The notes: generated by a model not told the origin, from the letters alone. A stretch of DNA of 40,248 nucleotides from an uncultured Saprospirales bacterium (GCA_938008535.1 CALLKF010000041.1:1-40248), one strand, 5' to 3'. Shown: positions 17,101 through 25,593, counted from the first letter of the stretch. A program made the numbers and translations.

Positions 17101-20100
17101 TGTAAGTGTACCAAACTGAATTTTCTGTTGATGCGCCAGTTAATAACAAGTCTGAACTACAAGGTGATGTAGCACCAATATTATTGGATGGAAATGGATT
17201 GCAACCAGTGTTAGATATATCTATTGAATTAGCACAAGCATCGTTTGATGGTCTGATTGGTCCACCACCAGCATCATTTACTTGAATAGTGAAATTACCT
17301 TTTAATTGATTGGTAGTTGCAGATTCATAGCCATCTACCATGATATAATAAGTTTCACCAGGATTTAAATTTCTTGGCTGTAATGTTAAATTGGTATTTG
17401 CAGCACTCGCCTTGCCACAACCAATTAACTGATCTGCTTTTTGACATAAGTTAGCCAAATCAGTACACGAAGCACAAATATCAGATTCAAAAGGATCTGT
17501 TTCACTTGGATCACCAAAAATATCTGTAGATAAGTAATTATCACAATCAAAATCATTATCACTTGCTAAACGGCTATTAAACAAAAATGCAGTTGCATAA
17601 AAATCATCGCCTGTACCTACATTTGTTAATTGGATATTGACGTTCCCTGAAGTAGGTGCCACGAAATTAAACCAAACTCCATATCCATAATTATCAGTAC
17701 AAACCCAATCAAAAAATGGATCAAAATCATCATTAGCATCTAATGCTACATTATTATTGGATGTAATAGTAGTTCCAGGTGTTCCGACTGTTAAAACAGG
17801 TCCAGGACAAGTATTTGCGCCAGATGGTCCAAGGCAATTATAGGTATTTTGAATCGTGTAAGTGCTGCATTGTGCTGGTGCACCTGATGAATAGGTTGAA
17901 TTCCATGTTACGGTTACTGGTGTAAATGTGCCGCTTCCACCTGGTGGCGATGCAATAGTTTGATTCGTATTTCCTGTTAAAACAACCGGCGCAGCAGGTG
18001 AACAACTTCCATTTAATGTAACAACCTGAGAACAATTTGTTTTAGTAACTGTAACTGTATTTTTTATATCTGGATAAATATTAAACGTACAAGCATTTGT
18101 TTGTCTTTGACAATTTGTTGTTAAGGGTTGTGGTGTTGGATAACCTGGTGCGATGGTTGTAGCACCATTATCTGCTAAGATATAACCAACAAAAGTATAA
18201 GTTGCTGGTGTGCAACCAGGACTTGGCAACCCTTGTGCTGGATTGTATACAAAATAAGTTGCTGGGTTATCTAAATCAATTGTACAACCAGTACCATAGA
18301 TGCTTGATTTACAATATGCCCATCGAGTTCCTGGATTAGAACCATAATAAGTAATTCCCATTGTTGCATTCAATGAACTTCCGGCACAAGCAGCAGCTGT
18401 ATTACATGTTTGGCTACTAACAATTGGTCTTTTCACTTGTATATTAAAATTGCATTGAGCACCTGCATTTCCATCTATAACAAAGTAATATGTTTGTCCA
18501 GGAATTGGTGTAAATGTTAACGATGTAGTACCATGACTAATTGGTGTTAATGATGCACAAGTGCCTCTGAAAATTCCAAATTGAATTCCGGTGCTTCCGT
18601 CTTCACCACCAGTACAAGAAACACCTGTTACAGTCAAAGTGACCTCGCTATTTCCATTATTTGCAGGCGCAGTCCATTTATACCAGACATCATTTTCTAA
18701 AGTTAATGCATCTACATTTATTGGATCCGGATCTGTACATTCAGCTGTGGCACCAATATTAGTACCTGCAGAAGGTACACATGGATTTAAATTAATTGCG
18801 TTTGCACAAGCATCATTTGAAGGAATAGCATCAGGTGCACCAACAATATCTGGACCAGGTGTAGGATTTGCAGTATTGGTTATTGTTTCAGTTACCTGAA
18901 CGGTAAATGTTGCAGTTGGTCTGAAAAGAGTACCGCTTACCCAAACATAATAAGTTTGTCCAGGAACAACGAAAGCAAATAGTCGTTCTGTTCCGCCAGT
19001 TCCAGCATCATCATTACAACCACCAGCCACGTTATCCATTACAGAGCAAGATTGTCCGCAATCATTAACACCGCCATCCATTCCTGCCTGCGCTCCTATC
19101 AAACTTACTTTCACATCAGAAGTACCATTGGGAACCACGTTTATCTGAACTCGGCCAGAAGCTGGTGCGACAAAACTATAATATACATCTTGGTAACCAG
19201 TGCAACCAGCATCAAAATCCGAAGATGCACCTGCATTTGTACCTGCAATTGGAGCCGCATTTACTGTTATTGGTGTTGCACTACATTGAACATCATTCTG
19301 AACGATTGTCCAATAAGGTAAGCATATTCTATTTAACCAGCAATCTGCACCTGAAACTGTTATTGTTTTACATACCTTATAAGATATTACGTTATTTAAA
19401 CCAGCATAAATTCCAGGTGAAGTTGGTGTAAGTGGTGCAGCTGCACAATTGTCCCAAACTTGATAAGTTATTACAGCCGAATTTAAACATGTTGTTGTAT
19501 TGGCACCATTTGTTGTTATAATTTCGTAACCACGATTGGTTGGAAATTGTACCGTTGTAAAAGGTGCTGGTACCGTAAAATTGCCACAAACTGTTGCTGT
19601 TTTAACTGTTGCATATCCAAAATTTGAATGGCACGCACCTGCTGCTGCAGTTTCATCATATGAATAATCATCAGGACTTGCAAAATAATAGGATTTGCAA
19701 TCAGCATCATTACAAGTAGTACATTGATTTACAGAAGAACAATTAAATGTAGCGGTTGTACCAGTTCCGGAACCAACTGCGCCACCAAAGAAATCTAAAT
19801 AAAAACCTTCTTGTGTGCCATCGTAATTATCAACTAAAATATAAATAACCTGACCAGCAGTCACTGTCAAGTTGTTTGAAAATAAATTTCCAGAAGCTGG
19901 TTCTGAGTTATTTCCGCCAGTGCCTCTAATTCCTGTCGGTGATTTAGGCGATGCAAAGTTACATCTGTCTGGTGCATTTAAACGTGGACCACTTGGACAA
20001 CTTCCACCAACACCTTGATTCCAAACTGAGAAATCATAATCTGCAGTTCCAGCGTATGGTCGAATAGTAAATTCTAAAGTACCACCAACTGCAACGGTAA

Positions 20101-20314
20101 TTCTAAACCAACGTGTGTTTTTTTCGCCAGCCAACATACAACCACAACCACCAGTTGGACATTCTTGCGTGCCTGGACCATCATCTAATTGTTCGGCTAA
20201 TTGATTATTGCAGACGTTCACTGCATTTGCACAATTGTTATTTAATTGAGCAAATGAAAAAGTTGCAAAAAACAATAAAAACGAAAAAATTATTAATTGT
20301 AAATGTTTCTTCAT
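14108..20314 (-). CDS. Giant T9SS-secreted multidomain surface protein
   Basis: The 2068-residue product starts at ATG 20314; an in-frame TTG lies 6 bases earlier. A signal peptide ends near SFAQ (about residue 23). Five cysteine-containing modules resemble pre-peptidase C-terminal (PPC) beta-sandwiches, at roughly 25-185, 340-475, 500-630, 840-1010 and 1020-1160; several begin NDACANAI and include a YYFVIDG/YYIMVDGY strand. A proprotein-convertase P-domain-like region follows at about 1255-1405 (LDLDLIAPDGSVYRL, GLNGEGINGAWKL). An FN3-like segment lies at 1881-1971, and the last 85 or so residues are a type A sorting domain (YPNPTVDN, GVYYFIINN). No protease or other catalytic domain is evident. 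The export route is T9SS; adhesion or matrix function is inference. It sits 9 bases downstream of the 214-residue gene, probably in one operon. Confidence 0.9.
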   Translation of the reverse strand: MKKHLQLIIFSFLLFFATFSFAQLNNNCANAVNVCNNQLAEQLDDGPGTQECPTGGCGCMLAGEKNTRWFRITVAVGGTLEFTIRPYAGTADYDFSVWNQGVGGSCPSGPRLNAPDRCNFASPKSPTGIRGTGGNNSEPASGNLFSNNLTVTAGQVIYILVDNYDGTQEGFYLDFFGGAVGSGTGTTATFNCSSVNQCTTCNDADCKSYYFASPDDYSYDETAAAGACHSNFGYATVKTATVCGNFTVPAPFTTVQFPTNRGYEIITTNGANTTTCLNSAVITYQVWDNCAAAPLTPTSPGIYAGLNNVISYKVCKTITVSGADCWLNRICLPYWTIVQNDVQCSATPITVNAAPIAGTNAGASSDFDAGCTGYQDVYYSFVAPASGRVQINVVPNGTSDVKVSLIGAQAGMDGGVNDCGQSCSVMDNVAGGCNDDAGTGGTERLFAFVVPGQTYYVWVSGTLFRPTATFTVQVTETITNTANPTPGPDIVGAPDAIPSNDACANAINLNPCVPSAGTNIGATAECTDPDPINVDALTLENDVWYKWTAPANNGNSEVTLTVTGVSCTGGEDGSTGIQFGIFRGTCASLTPISHGTTSLTFTPIPGQTYYFVIDGNAGAQCNFNIQVKRPIVSSQTCNTAAACAGSSLNATMGITYYGSNPGTRWAYCKSSIYGTGCTIDLDNPATYFVYNPAQGLPSPGCTPATYTFVGYILADNGATTIAPGYPTPQPLTTNCQRQTNACTFNIYPDIKNTVTVTKTNCSQVVTLNGSCSPAAPVVLTGNTNQTIASPPGGSGTFTPVTVTWNSTYSSGAPAQCSTYTIQNTYNCLGPSGANTCPGPVLTVGTPGTTITSNNNVALDANDDFDPFFDWVCTDNYGYGVWFNFVAPTSGNVNIQLTNVGTGDDFYATAFLFNSRLASDNDFDCDNYLSTDIFGDPSETDPFESDICASCTDLANLCQKADQLIGCGKASAANTNLTLQPRNLNPGETYYIMVDGYESATTNQLKGNFTIQVNDAGGGPIRPSNDACANSIDISNTGCNPFPSNNIGATSPCSSDLLLTGASTENSVWYTYTPTVTGLHTIKYQYATGYHCYIGNDPGIQFGIYTSSNNSCNGTFTPLPGGEVSTGTTTGSVTLTLTAGQKYYIFIDGFAGNECKFEFQIYNGNTCCTADLGVTEGGPNLTLCYGDESTIGVTANPIDFGTNAGANPVIGWQYSATNPTIINPFNPANTGLYYVGQIDTTTAGSVTKYYKDWQGYYPSTYPDYDGSQGQIPLTVGGFPAGSTFNTATDTITVCVYAAADYFADLDLDLIAPDGSVYRLVRDQCGSNYGLFNVCFSNVGTATNVTAATCPGAGGELAGNYLPLDAWAGLNGEGINGAWKLRVEDDAFGFDYVTLFGWNIEIRKAQTVKASPIPGVRHGDLTIINNDPFKYGSQVFWLTPVTFVNYNGTTLTPDSCYSYGTPVKVTLLEKVTTPLITPTCAAPGDGTNGITLTVTSPTGGMPGLPAPTAADTFTIVGSGAASGIKFPTRPVGESEVSSTFTVADGQAWNVRFTDNNGCNTSIGGTYNQPNLGSVVLDTNVCDGATVAFATSNPIPLFSQYRVILDFDSYPQDISWFIYNGSNQVVASGGGYGTTVGANTTTTAATINPNDGPFRFVLYDGFDDGLGSGGGTTNNGGSSILNFIRIIEMHADGTVDTLFSQNYAFCSPVYCVGPAASVFGQLDVNLGTPNGTFSTGVSVTLENNRTCTGTTVAGAITTNPDGTGTINTNAAGVNGGSSYSLQYTYTDQYGCVKTICGPLDVFPNITIAPTINCSVNPPVVTVNATCAACISPYIAEYSYNGGTTWTTATSANFQDIFTFAHVKNTSTGVVGCEVSSAKLFDCPTVLPIELIYIKATPIDNQYIQVTWATAVELNTKTFEVLRSIDGINFVKIGELPAAGNSNSQRNYTFDDHNAVAGILYYYQVREIDLLNHTNLTNMVNAKLEKDKFELVSIYPNPTVDNTVITIYTKDVIDVKLKVFNDIGQIINDSQITLKSGINNWNIDTKTWAKGVYYFIINNNDKPITRQVIKLQ

Positions 20315-20323
20315 AAACAAATT

Positions 20324-20968
20324 TTATTGTTGTATCAGTTTTTTAATGTCGTCTAATTGTTTTTGTTTTGCTATCAAATCGTATGAAGGATTATTTCTAT
20401 TTTGATCGATTTCTGCTTGTAAATCATCAGCTTCTTGCTGTAAATAAATCTTTTTATTTGGTGGTGTGCTTGTATTGGAATAATCAATAATTGGATGAAT
20501 ATCTTCTTTAACTACTTTTGGTTGATAGTTTACAGATTTTTGCATGGTAGTTGGTTTGCGTTCAGATATAGCATTTGAAGCAGTTTGTGTTGGTTCAACT
20601 TCTTTGGTATAAGTTACATTTACATCTGGATTAACAACATCAACCGTTTGTTTTTGATCGTTATCAGTTGGTTCAACAACTTCTGTTATTACTTTAGGTT
20701 TTCTTAAATCTTTAGATTGTTTTTGAGGAATTTGTATAACCGTTTTATTTGCATCTGTTTTGGTTGATGTTGTAACTGGTTTAGCAACTTTTGGTTTTTC
20801 TTTGGTAGGTATTGATTGTTTATTATTTTCAACTACACTTTTTGTATTAGTTGAATTTACAGGAATAGCTTGTTTTTGAGCAGTTTTTAGTCTTTCTGTT
20901 TGAGCATAAGCAATTGCAGAAAAAGAAATAATAAACAGTAAAAAAATAGTTTGTAGATATTTTTTCAT
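20324..20968 (-). CDS. Secreted Lys/Thr/Pro-rich protein with C-terminal coiled coil
   Basis: The 214-residue product has a signal peptide ending near AIAYAQ (residue 23). Residues 25-165 form a low-complexity, probably disordered stretch rich in Lys, Thr, Val, Pro and Gln. The last 40 residues (YLQQEADDLQAEIDQNR, KQKQLDDIKKLIQQ) are a predicted short coiled coil. It has no sorting domain, so it is probably periplasmic. It is 9 bases upstream of the giant T9SS cargo gene and may be an accessory or linker protein for it, judged only by position. Confidence 0.75.
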   Translation of the reverse strand: MKKYLQTIFLLFIISFSAIAYAQTERLKTAQKQAIPVNSTNTKSVVENNKQSIPTKEKPKVAKPVTTSTKTDANKTVIQIPQKQSKDLRKPKVITEVVEPTDNDQKQTVDVVNPDVNVTYTKEVEPTQTASNAISERKPTTMQKSVNYQPKVVKEDIHPIIDYSNTSTPPNKKIYLQQEADDLQAEIDQNRNNPSYDLIAKQKQLDDIKKLIQQ

Positions 20969-21103
20969 AATATGTTGATTTAAATCAAACTAGATGTGTA
21001 TTACAAATATCGACAATAAAACTATCTTTTTTTTTTTTTTAACAAAATAATTAGATGAAAGAAATAAACATTTGTGACATCAAAAGAAAATGAGGAAAAA
21101 TAT

Positions 21104-21111
21104 TACTTTTG
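21104..21111 (+). promoter_or_regulatory. Candidate -7 box TACTTTTG of trpS
   Basis: It fits TAnnTTTG and lies 4 bases before the ATG at 21116, so the transcript would start at or inside the start codon region. A TTTG at 21071-21074 is farther upstream than the usual -33 distance, so the call is tentative. Confidence 0.35.
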
Positions 21112-21115
21112 CACT

Positions 21116-22120
21116 ATGAAAAAACGGGTTTTAAGTGGCGTACGCAGTACAGGAAATTTACATTTAGGCAACTATTTTGGTGCCATTCGCAATTTTATTG
21201 AAATGCAGGAAAATTACGATAGCTATTTCTTTATCGCTAATTTACATGCATTAACCACACATCCAGATCCAGAGTTATTAAAAAAGTCAGTTAGAGCTAC
21301 TCTTGTAGAATATGTTGCCTGTGGTTTGGATCCAGAAAAATGCACACTATACGTACAAAGTGATATTCCTGAAATATCTGAATTATATACTTTGTTGAAC
21401 ATGCATGCTTACAAAGGTGAATTGGAAAAATGTGTTTCTTTTAAAGAAAAAATAAAAAAACACCATGAAAATATTAATGCAGGTCTGCTCACCTATCCTG
21501 TCTTGATGGCTGCAGATATTTTGATTCACAGAGCGCATTTTGTTCCAGTTGGAAAAGACCAAGAACAGCATTTAGAAATGACACGTAATTTTGCAATACG
21601 TTTTAATCATAAGTACAATTCAGATTTTTTCCCAGAACCGCAAGCGTATGATATGAGTGGAAAATTAATTAAAGTGCCTGGCTTAGATGGAACTGGAAAA
21701 ATGGGAAAAAGTGAAGGTGAAGGAAATGCTATTTATTTACGTGATGATGAAAAAACAATTACGAATAAATTAAAAAAAGCAGTTTCTGGCGATACACCAA
21801 CTATTCCAAATCAAGAAAAGAGTGTGCCTATACAAAATTTATTTACATTAATGAGCTTAGTTTCCTCTCAAGAAACAATTGATGAATTTGAAGAAAAATA
21901 CAATAATTGTTCTATTCAATATGGATTCTTAAAAATGAAATTAGCAGAAGATATTATTGCATTTACCAAACCGATTAAAGAAAAAATCATTGAACTCGAA
22001 AACAATCCAACATACATCAATAAAATAGCAAAAAATGGTGCTGAAAAAGCACGCATCAGCGCACGAGCAACCTTAGATGGTGTGCAAGAATTAATGGGTT
22101 TGAAATCAATTTGGTTGTGA
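21116..22120 (+). CDS. trpS: Tryptophanyl-tRNA synthetase
   Basis: The 334-residue class I aminoacyl-tRNA synthetase charges tRNA-Trp. The HIGH-type motif is GNLHLGNY at 13-20, and the KMSKS-type motif is KMGKS at 195-199. LLTYPVLMAADIL and VGKDQEQHLEMTR are characteristic of TrpRS. The length is standard. The ATG at 21116 is chosen because the protein then begins MKKRVLSGVRSTG, directly before the first Rossmann strand. An in-frame GTG at 21074 would add 14 residues with no family match. The stop codon overlaps a heptamer repeat. Confidence 0.96.
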   Translation: MKKRVLSGVRSTGNLHLGNYFGAIRNFIEMQENYDSYFFIANLHALTTHPDPELLKKSVRATLVEYVACGLDPEKCTLYVQSDIPEISELYTLLNMHAYKGELEKCVSFKEKIKKHHENINAGLLTYPVLMAADILIHRAHFVPVGKDQEQHLEMTRNFAIRFNHKYNSDFFPEPQAYDMSGKLIKVPGLDGTGKMGKSEGEGNAIYLRDDEKTITNKLKKAVSGDTPTIPNQEKSVPIQNLFTLMSLVSSQETIDEFEEKYNNCSIQYGFLKMKLAEDIIAFTKPIKEKIIELENNPTYINKIAKNGAEKARISARATLDGVQELMGLKSIWL

Positions 22121-22151
22121 TAGTCGTGAGTTGTAAGTATTAAGTTGTGAC
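22117..22151 (-). repeat. Heptamer tandem repeat at the trpS 3' end
   Basis: On the plus strand the units are GTGATAG, TCGTGAG, TTGTAAG, TATTAAG and TTGTGAC. Read on the minus strand they match the CTYACRA type found before argD and the beta-CASP gene. The first unit includes the trpS stop codon. Confidence 0.55.
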
Positions 22152-22273
22152 TAAAAATTTTCAAATCTAAAACTTATCCACTTTTTTAAAAAAATTATGA
22201 CTGCTATCATTTTCAATGAAAAAAAATGTATAGTTTAGTTGTCCTAAATAAAACTATTAAAAAATAAACTATT

Positions 22274-22912
22274 TTGGCAAAGCAAAAAAAACAATTGAAA
22301 CACATCGCAGTGGCTGGAAATATTGGTTCTGGCAAAACTACGTTGACAGAAAAATTGGCAAAACATTACAATTGGGAAGCTCGATTTGAAGATGTTGAAA
22401 ACAATCCATATTTGAATGATTTTTATCAGGATATGCCTCGATGGTCATTTAATTTACAGATTTATTTTTTAAATAGTCGATTGCAGCAACTTGTCGAAAT
22501 ACAAGAAGGCAGCGATATAGTGATTCAAGACAGAACGATTTATGAAGATGCACACATTTTTGCGCCAAATTTGCACGAAATGGGTTTGATGAGTACGCGT
22601 GATTTTGAAAATTATATCAGTTTTTTCAGAACCATTAGTAAAAAAGTAAACTCACCAGATTTGTTGATTTATTTGAAAGCATCGCTTGGTACTTTGGTTG
22701 GACAAATTGAACGTCGTGGTCGCGCTTATGAAGATAATATTCGCTTAGATTATTTAAAACAACTCAATCAATATTACGACAATTGGATTGATAATTACAA
22801 AGAAGGTCCACTTTTAGTAATCAATGTTGATGACTTAAATTATGCTGATAAACCAGAAGATTTTAGTAAAGTAGTAGAAAAAATAGACGCTGAATTATTT
22901 GGATTATTTTAG
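22274..22912 (+). CDS. Deoxynucleoside kinase
   Basis: The 212-residue P-loop kinase of the deoxyadenosine/deoxyguanosine kinase family phosphorylates deoxynucleosides for nucleotide salvage. The Walker A motif GNIGSGKTTL is at about residues 15-24. DRTIYEDAHIF (about 86-96) is the DRS-like motif, and the ERRGRAYE lid is near residues 146-153. The start appears to be TTG 22274: an in-frame TAA precedes it at 22265-22267, and no ATG lies before the P-loop. The length is normal. It follows trpS by about 150 bases and is closed by a strong terminator. Which deoxynucleoside it prefers is not visible. Confidence 0.9.
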   Translation: MAKQKKQLKHIAVAGNIGSGKTTLTEKLAKHYNWEARFEDVENNPYLNDFYQDMPRWSFNLQIYFLNSRLQQLVEIQEGSDIVIQDRTIYEDAHIFAPNLHEMGLMSTRDFENYISFFRTISKKVNSPDLLIYLKASLGTLVGQIERRGRAYEDNIRLDYLKQLNQYYDNWIDNYKEGPLLVINVDDLNYADKPEDFSKVVEKIDAELFGLF

Positions 22913-22936
22913 AAAATAAACACCAATAAAAAATAT

Positions 22937-22967
22937 AAAAGACCAAACAAATGTTTGGTCTTTTTTT
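22937..22967. terminator. Strong terminator after the deoxynucleoside kinase gene
   Basis: GACCAAACA (22941-22949) pairs with TGTTTGGTC (22952-22960), extended by AAAA/TTTT on both sides, and ends in a run of seven T. The minus strand also carries T-rich sequence after the stem, so it could stop arginine deiminase read-through as well. Confidence 0.88.
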
Positions 22968-23113
22968 AGTTTTTTATGTTTCTAAATTTAAAGGGTATTT
23001 AAAGTTAAGATTATGTTACCACATACAGATTGATGAAAATCAATTAAATAGATTTAGTGATTTTATTTGATTTCAATCAAGTTAAAATGGCCAAAAATGA
23101 TTCAAAAACTAAA

Positions 23114-24334
23114 TTAAACTCTACTAATTGGGAAAGTCATGCAATGTGGACCACCACGAGCTCTTGATAATTCAGCTGAGGACAACGTAATGATTGTTTT
23201 TTCTAAGTCATTTAATGAAGTATTTGCTTCTAATAATTGACTCGCAGTTATGATAGAAAAACCATTTTCTAGCAATGCTTTTAAGGTATAAATATTTCGT
23301 TCGTACGTATATGCTACGCCAGGTTTTACTGTAACAAAATTGCACCCATCTGTCCATTGTTCGCGTTGTGCAAATGGTGAAATTCCATTGCCACAAGAAA
23401 CAAAATTCATGTTTGGATAAATTTCTTTTATCAACTCTTTTAACGTTGGATATAAAGTAGCTCGTTTGTTATCTTTTGAGTAGGTGATGATATCAACCTT
23501 GTCGTTTTTTTCAAACATTAATGGCGCAAAACCAACGCATGTATTTTCATCTAACAATGTGAAAATAGTATCTAAATGCATGCAATAGCGTTCATTCGGA
23601 ATTTCAACAACCGTTACAAAATCAACAATATCTTTATCAAATAAAATCTGTTTTAATTCAAATATCGCGTCTAACGTGGTGCGTTCGCTTTCGCCAATTA
23701 ATAAATGTCTTGGATGAATCAGCATCACATCACCACCTTCAATTGAAATGCCTGCGTCTTTTTCTAAATTTTCATCGGTAACAAAATCAATGATCTTATC
23801 TTTAAAAGAAGCAAATAAAGGATGATGATGAATAATGAATTTCGTCAGGAAATTTTCGCGAATACGTGCCGTTTTATTGGCTTTGCAAATCAAAATATGA
23901 TTATTGATTACACAACCGATATCACGCGTAAAAACAAGATTTGGCAACGGCGCAATGATCATTTCCTGTGTTTCTGGATGTAAGCCTGAAATCAAAGTAG
24001 ATGCTAATTTTTTTGGCTCAATTTGTTTCAACTTTTCATATTGGCCAAGACCAAGATCTTCTTTCTCAAATAAAAATTCAATTATTTCATCACGTACTTC
24101 TTCTTTGTCTAAAATCTCACGCAACAAATCATCCAACTCATACACATTTTCTTTTCCTAATAATTGTCGTAATGTTTCGGTAAAAGCAAAATGCTCTTCA
24201 ATCATTCTTGGTAAAAAAACAATATCATCGTACAATAATTGCTCTGCAATTTCGGGTGAAATATGTTCGATGCCTAAATCAGGCTCGTGTATAATAACTT
24301 TTTTAAGTGTTTGTATTTCTGAATTGATCGTCAT
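23114..24334 (-). CDS. arcA: Arginine deiminase
   Basis: The 406-residue enzyme hydrolyses arginine to citrulline and ammonia. It has the guanidino-modifying pentein fold: FTRD at 135-138, EGGD in the centre, the MHLDTIFT histidine motif, and RGGPHCMTFP with the nucleophile Cys398 near the C terminus. SGLHPE (116-121) is also typical. The length matches ArcA. No arcB or arcC lies next to it, so energy generation by the full deiminase pathway is not supported here. It could instead feed citrulline to other reactions. A candidate -7 box and a heptamer repeat precede it. Confidence 0.92.
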   Translation of the reverse strand: MTINSEIQTLKKVIIHEPDLGIEHISPEIAEQLLYDDIVFLPRMIEEHFAFTETLRQLLGKENVYELDDLLREILDKEEVRDEIIEFLFEKEDLGLGQYEKLKQIEPKKLASTLISGLHPETQEMIIAPLPNLVFTRDIGCVINNHILICKANKTARIRENFLTKFIIHHHPLFASFKDKIIDFVTDENLEKDAGISIEGGDVMLIHPRHLLIGESERTTLDAIFELKQILFDKDIVDFVTVVEIPNERYCMHLDTIFTLLDENTCVGFAPLMFEKNDKVDIITYSKDNKRATLYPTLKELIKEIYPNMNFVSCGNGISPFAQREQWTDGCNFVTVKPGVAYTYERNIYTLKALLENGFSIITASQLLEANTSLNDLEKTIITLSSAELSRARGGPHCMTFPISRV

Positions 24335-24337
24335 AAA

Positions 24338-24372
24338 TTAGTGATTAGTGATTGGTTATTAGTAATTAGAGT
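24338..24372 (-). repeat. Heptamer tandem repeat in the arginine deiminase leader
   Basis: On the plus strand the units are TTAGTGA, TTAGTGA, TTGGTTA, TTAGTAA and TTAGAGT. They lie between the candidate -7 box and the ATG at 24334, so they would be transcribed into the leader. The base composition differs from the CTYACRA runs, but the 7-base period and placement agree. Confidence 0.55.
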
Positions 24373-24388
24373 TTTAATAACCATTTTG

Positions 24389-24396
24389 CAAAAATA
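24389..24396 (-). promoter_or_regulatory. Candidate -7 box TATTTTTG of arcA
   Basis: Read on the minus strand it matches TAnnTTTG. The distance to the ATG at 24334 is about 54 bases, leaving a leader of roughly 45 bases that contains the heptamer run. No clear -33 TTTG is present. Confidence 0.4.
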
Positions 24397-24449
24397 CAAA
24401 AAAGAAAATTGAAAAGAAAAAGTAGATGTATGAGCTGTTATTTAATCCA

Positions 24450-25514
24450 TTATTTAAGTTTACACACCATGCGCACCGGCTGATGATCAGAAAATTCGAA
24501 GCCATTCGGTTGTCCTTTAACTTCAATCAATTCAATGTTTGGCGACAATAAAAAGAAATCGATTACTGTAGTGTATGTTTTTCCCGGTTCATATGGAAAA
24601 TCTACTTTGCGGTTGGTTGGTGTGTTTCTGTCAAAAGCAAACGTCCAGTTTGAGTCCACAAAATCAGCAGGAATCGGCATTTCTTCGTAATCACTATTTT
24701 CTTTTAAAGGTTTATAACCTGGCGGAATTTGGTTCCAGTCGCCTCCAACAACCACATAATTTCCTTTTGCAAACTCATCCACAATATAGTTTTTAAAATA
24801 AGCCATTTCTTGCTTTTTTAATTTTCCACCATCGTATGCTGAATTATGTGTATTGATGAAAATTAATTGTTTCCCATTTTTTAAATTAAAACGATGTTTT
24901 ACAAAACATCTGTCTAAAAAAAATAATCCTTTTGGAAAAGAAAAATTGCTTGGAAACGCATATTTTATTGGTGTTTCAGTATCTTGGTATTTATAAAACG
25001 TACCGATTCCACCAAGCACTTTTCCCATTGGTTCTAGGAATGGAATTGGCACATATTTTACATCATAATTTTTACCAAATACTGCTTTAAAATTGCCTAA
25101 TGTTTCAAACGCTTTTTGAAATTGGTCTATCTTATAACTGCGTTTTGAACTTTTGTCAATTTCCTGGATATTTATAAAATCAGCATCAGCTTTCCATGCA
25201 GAAATTGTTTTAATAAAACCATTAAAATTCTTTTCGGATAAATCTTTTGTAGGACGCACCATTTTTCCGTTATCATAAAAAAAATCAGATTCTTTACCAA
25301 GTCCGCAATAGCCAATATTCCAATCATAAAATACCAATGTATCTTTATTTATTTCCGGCAGTTTCTCTTTAGGAATCAATACTTCAGCTTGTTCTTCAGA
25401 TTTTGGTTTATAGTCTGTTACTTGTGCATATAATATGGCACCAACTATATACAAGCCAAATAAAATTCCTGCACCAAGAATAATTTTTATTACTAAAATC
25501 ATCGTTTTTTTCAT
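24450..25514 (-). CDS. Membrane-anchored endonuclease/exonuclease/phosphatase-fold protein
   Basis: The 354-residue product has one N-terminal membrane helix (about residues 6-30) and then an EEP domain facing the periplasm. Catalytic residues look complete: Asn66 (YDWNIG), Glu118 (NIQEID), a histidine in INTHNSAYDGG, Asp and Asn in GGDWNQIP, and the final SDHQPV. EEP proteins hydrolyse phosphodiesters or phosphomonoesters of DNA, phosphoinositides or sphingomyelin; the substrate cannot be told. The ATG at 25514 gives a compact signal anchor. It is upstream of arcA on the same strand, separated by 115 bases that hold a separate promoter candidate. Confidence 0.85.
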   Translation of the reverse strand: MKKTMILVIKIILGAGILFGLYIVGAILYAQVTDYKPKSEEQAEVLIPKEKLPEINKDTLVFYDWNIGYCGLGKESDFFYDNGKMVRPTKDLSEKNFNGFIKTISAWKADADFINIQEIDKSSKRSYKIDQFQKAFETLGNFKAVFGKNYDVKYVPIPFLEPMGKVLGGIGTFYKYQDTETPIKYAFPSNFSFPKGLFFLDRCFVKHRFNLKNGKQLIFINTHNSAYDGGKLKKQEMAYFKNYIVDEFAKGNYVVVGGDWNQIPPGYKPLKENSDYEEMPIPADFVDSNWTFAFDRNTPTNRKVDFPYEPGKTYTTVIDFFLLSPNIELIEVKGQPNGFEFSDHQPVRMVCKLK

Positions 25515-25593
25515 TTCTGATTATTTAAAATAAAACAATTATATCATAAAAATACAAAATTTAGTTAGTAATAATTTTGAATGTTTTATCATA

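Noticed and set aside
22913..23113. Possible small RNA or gene between the kinase and arcA
   Set aside because: Apart from the terminator there is only AT-rich sequence with weak inverted repeats and no promoter I would defend.
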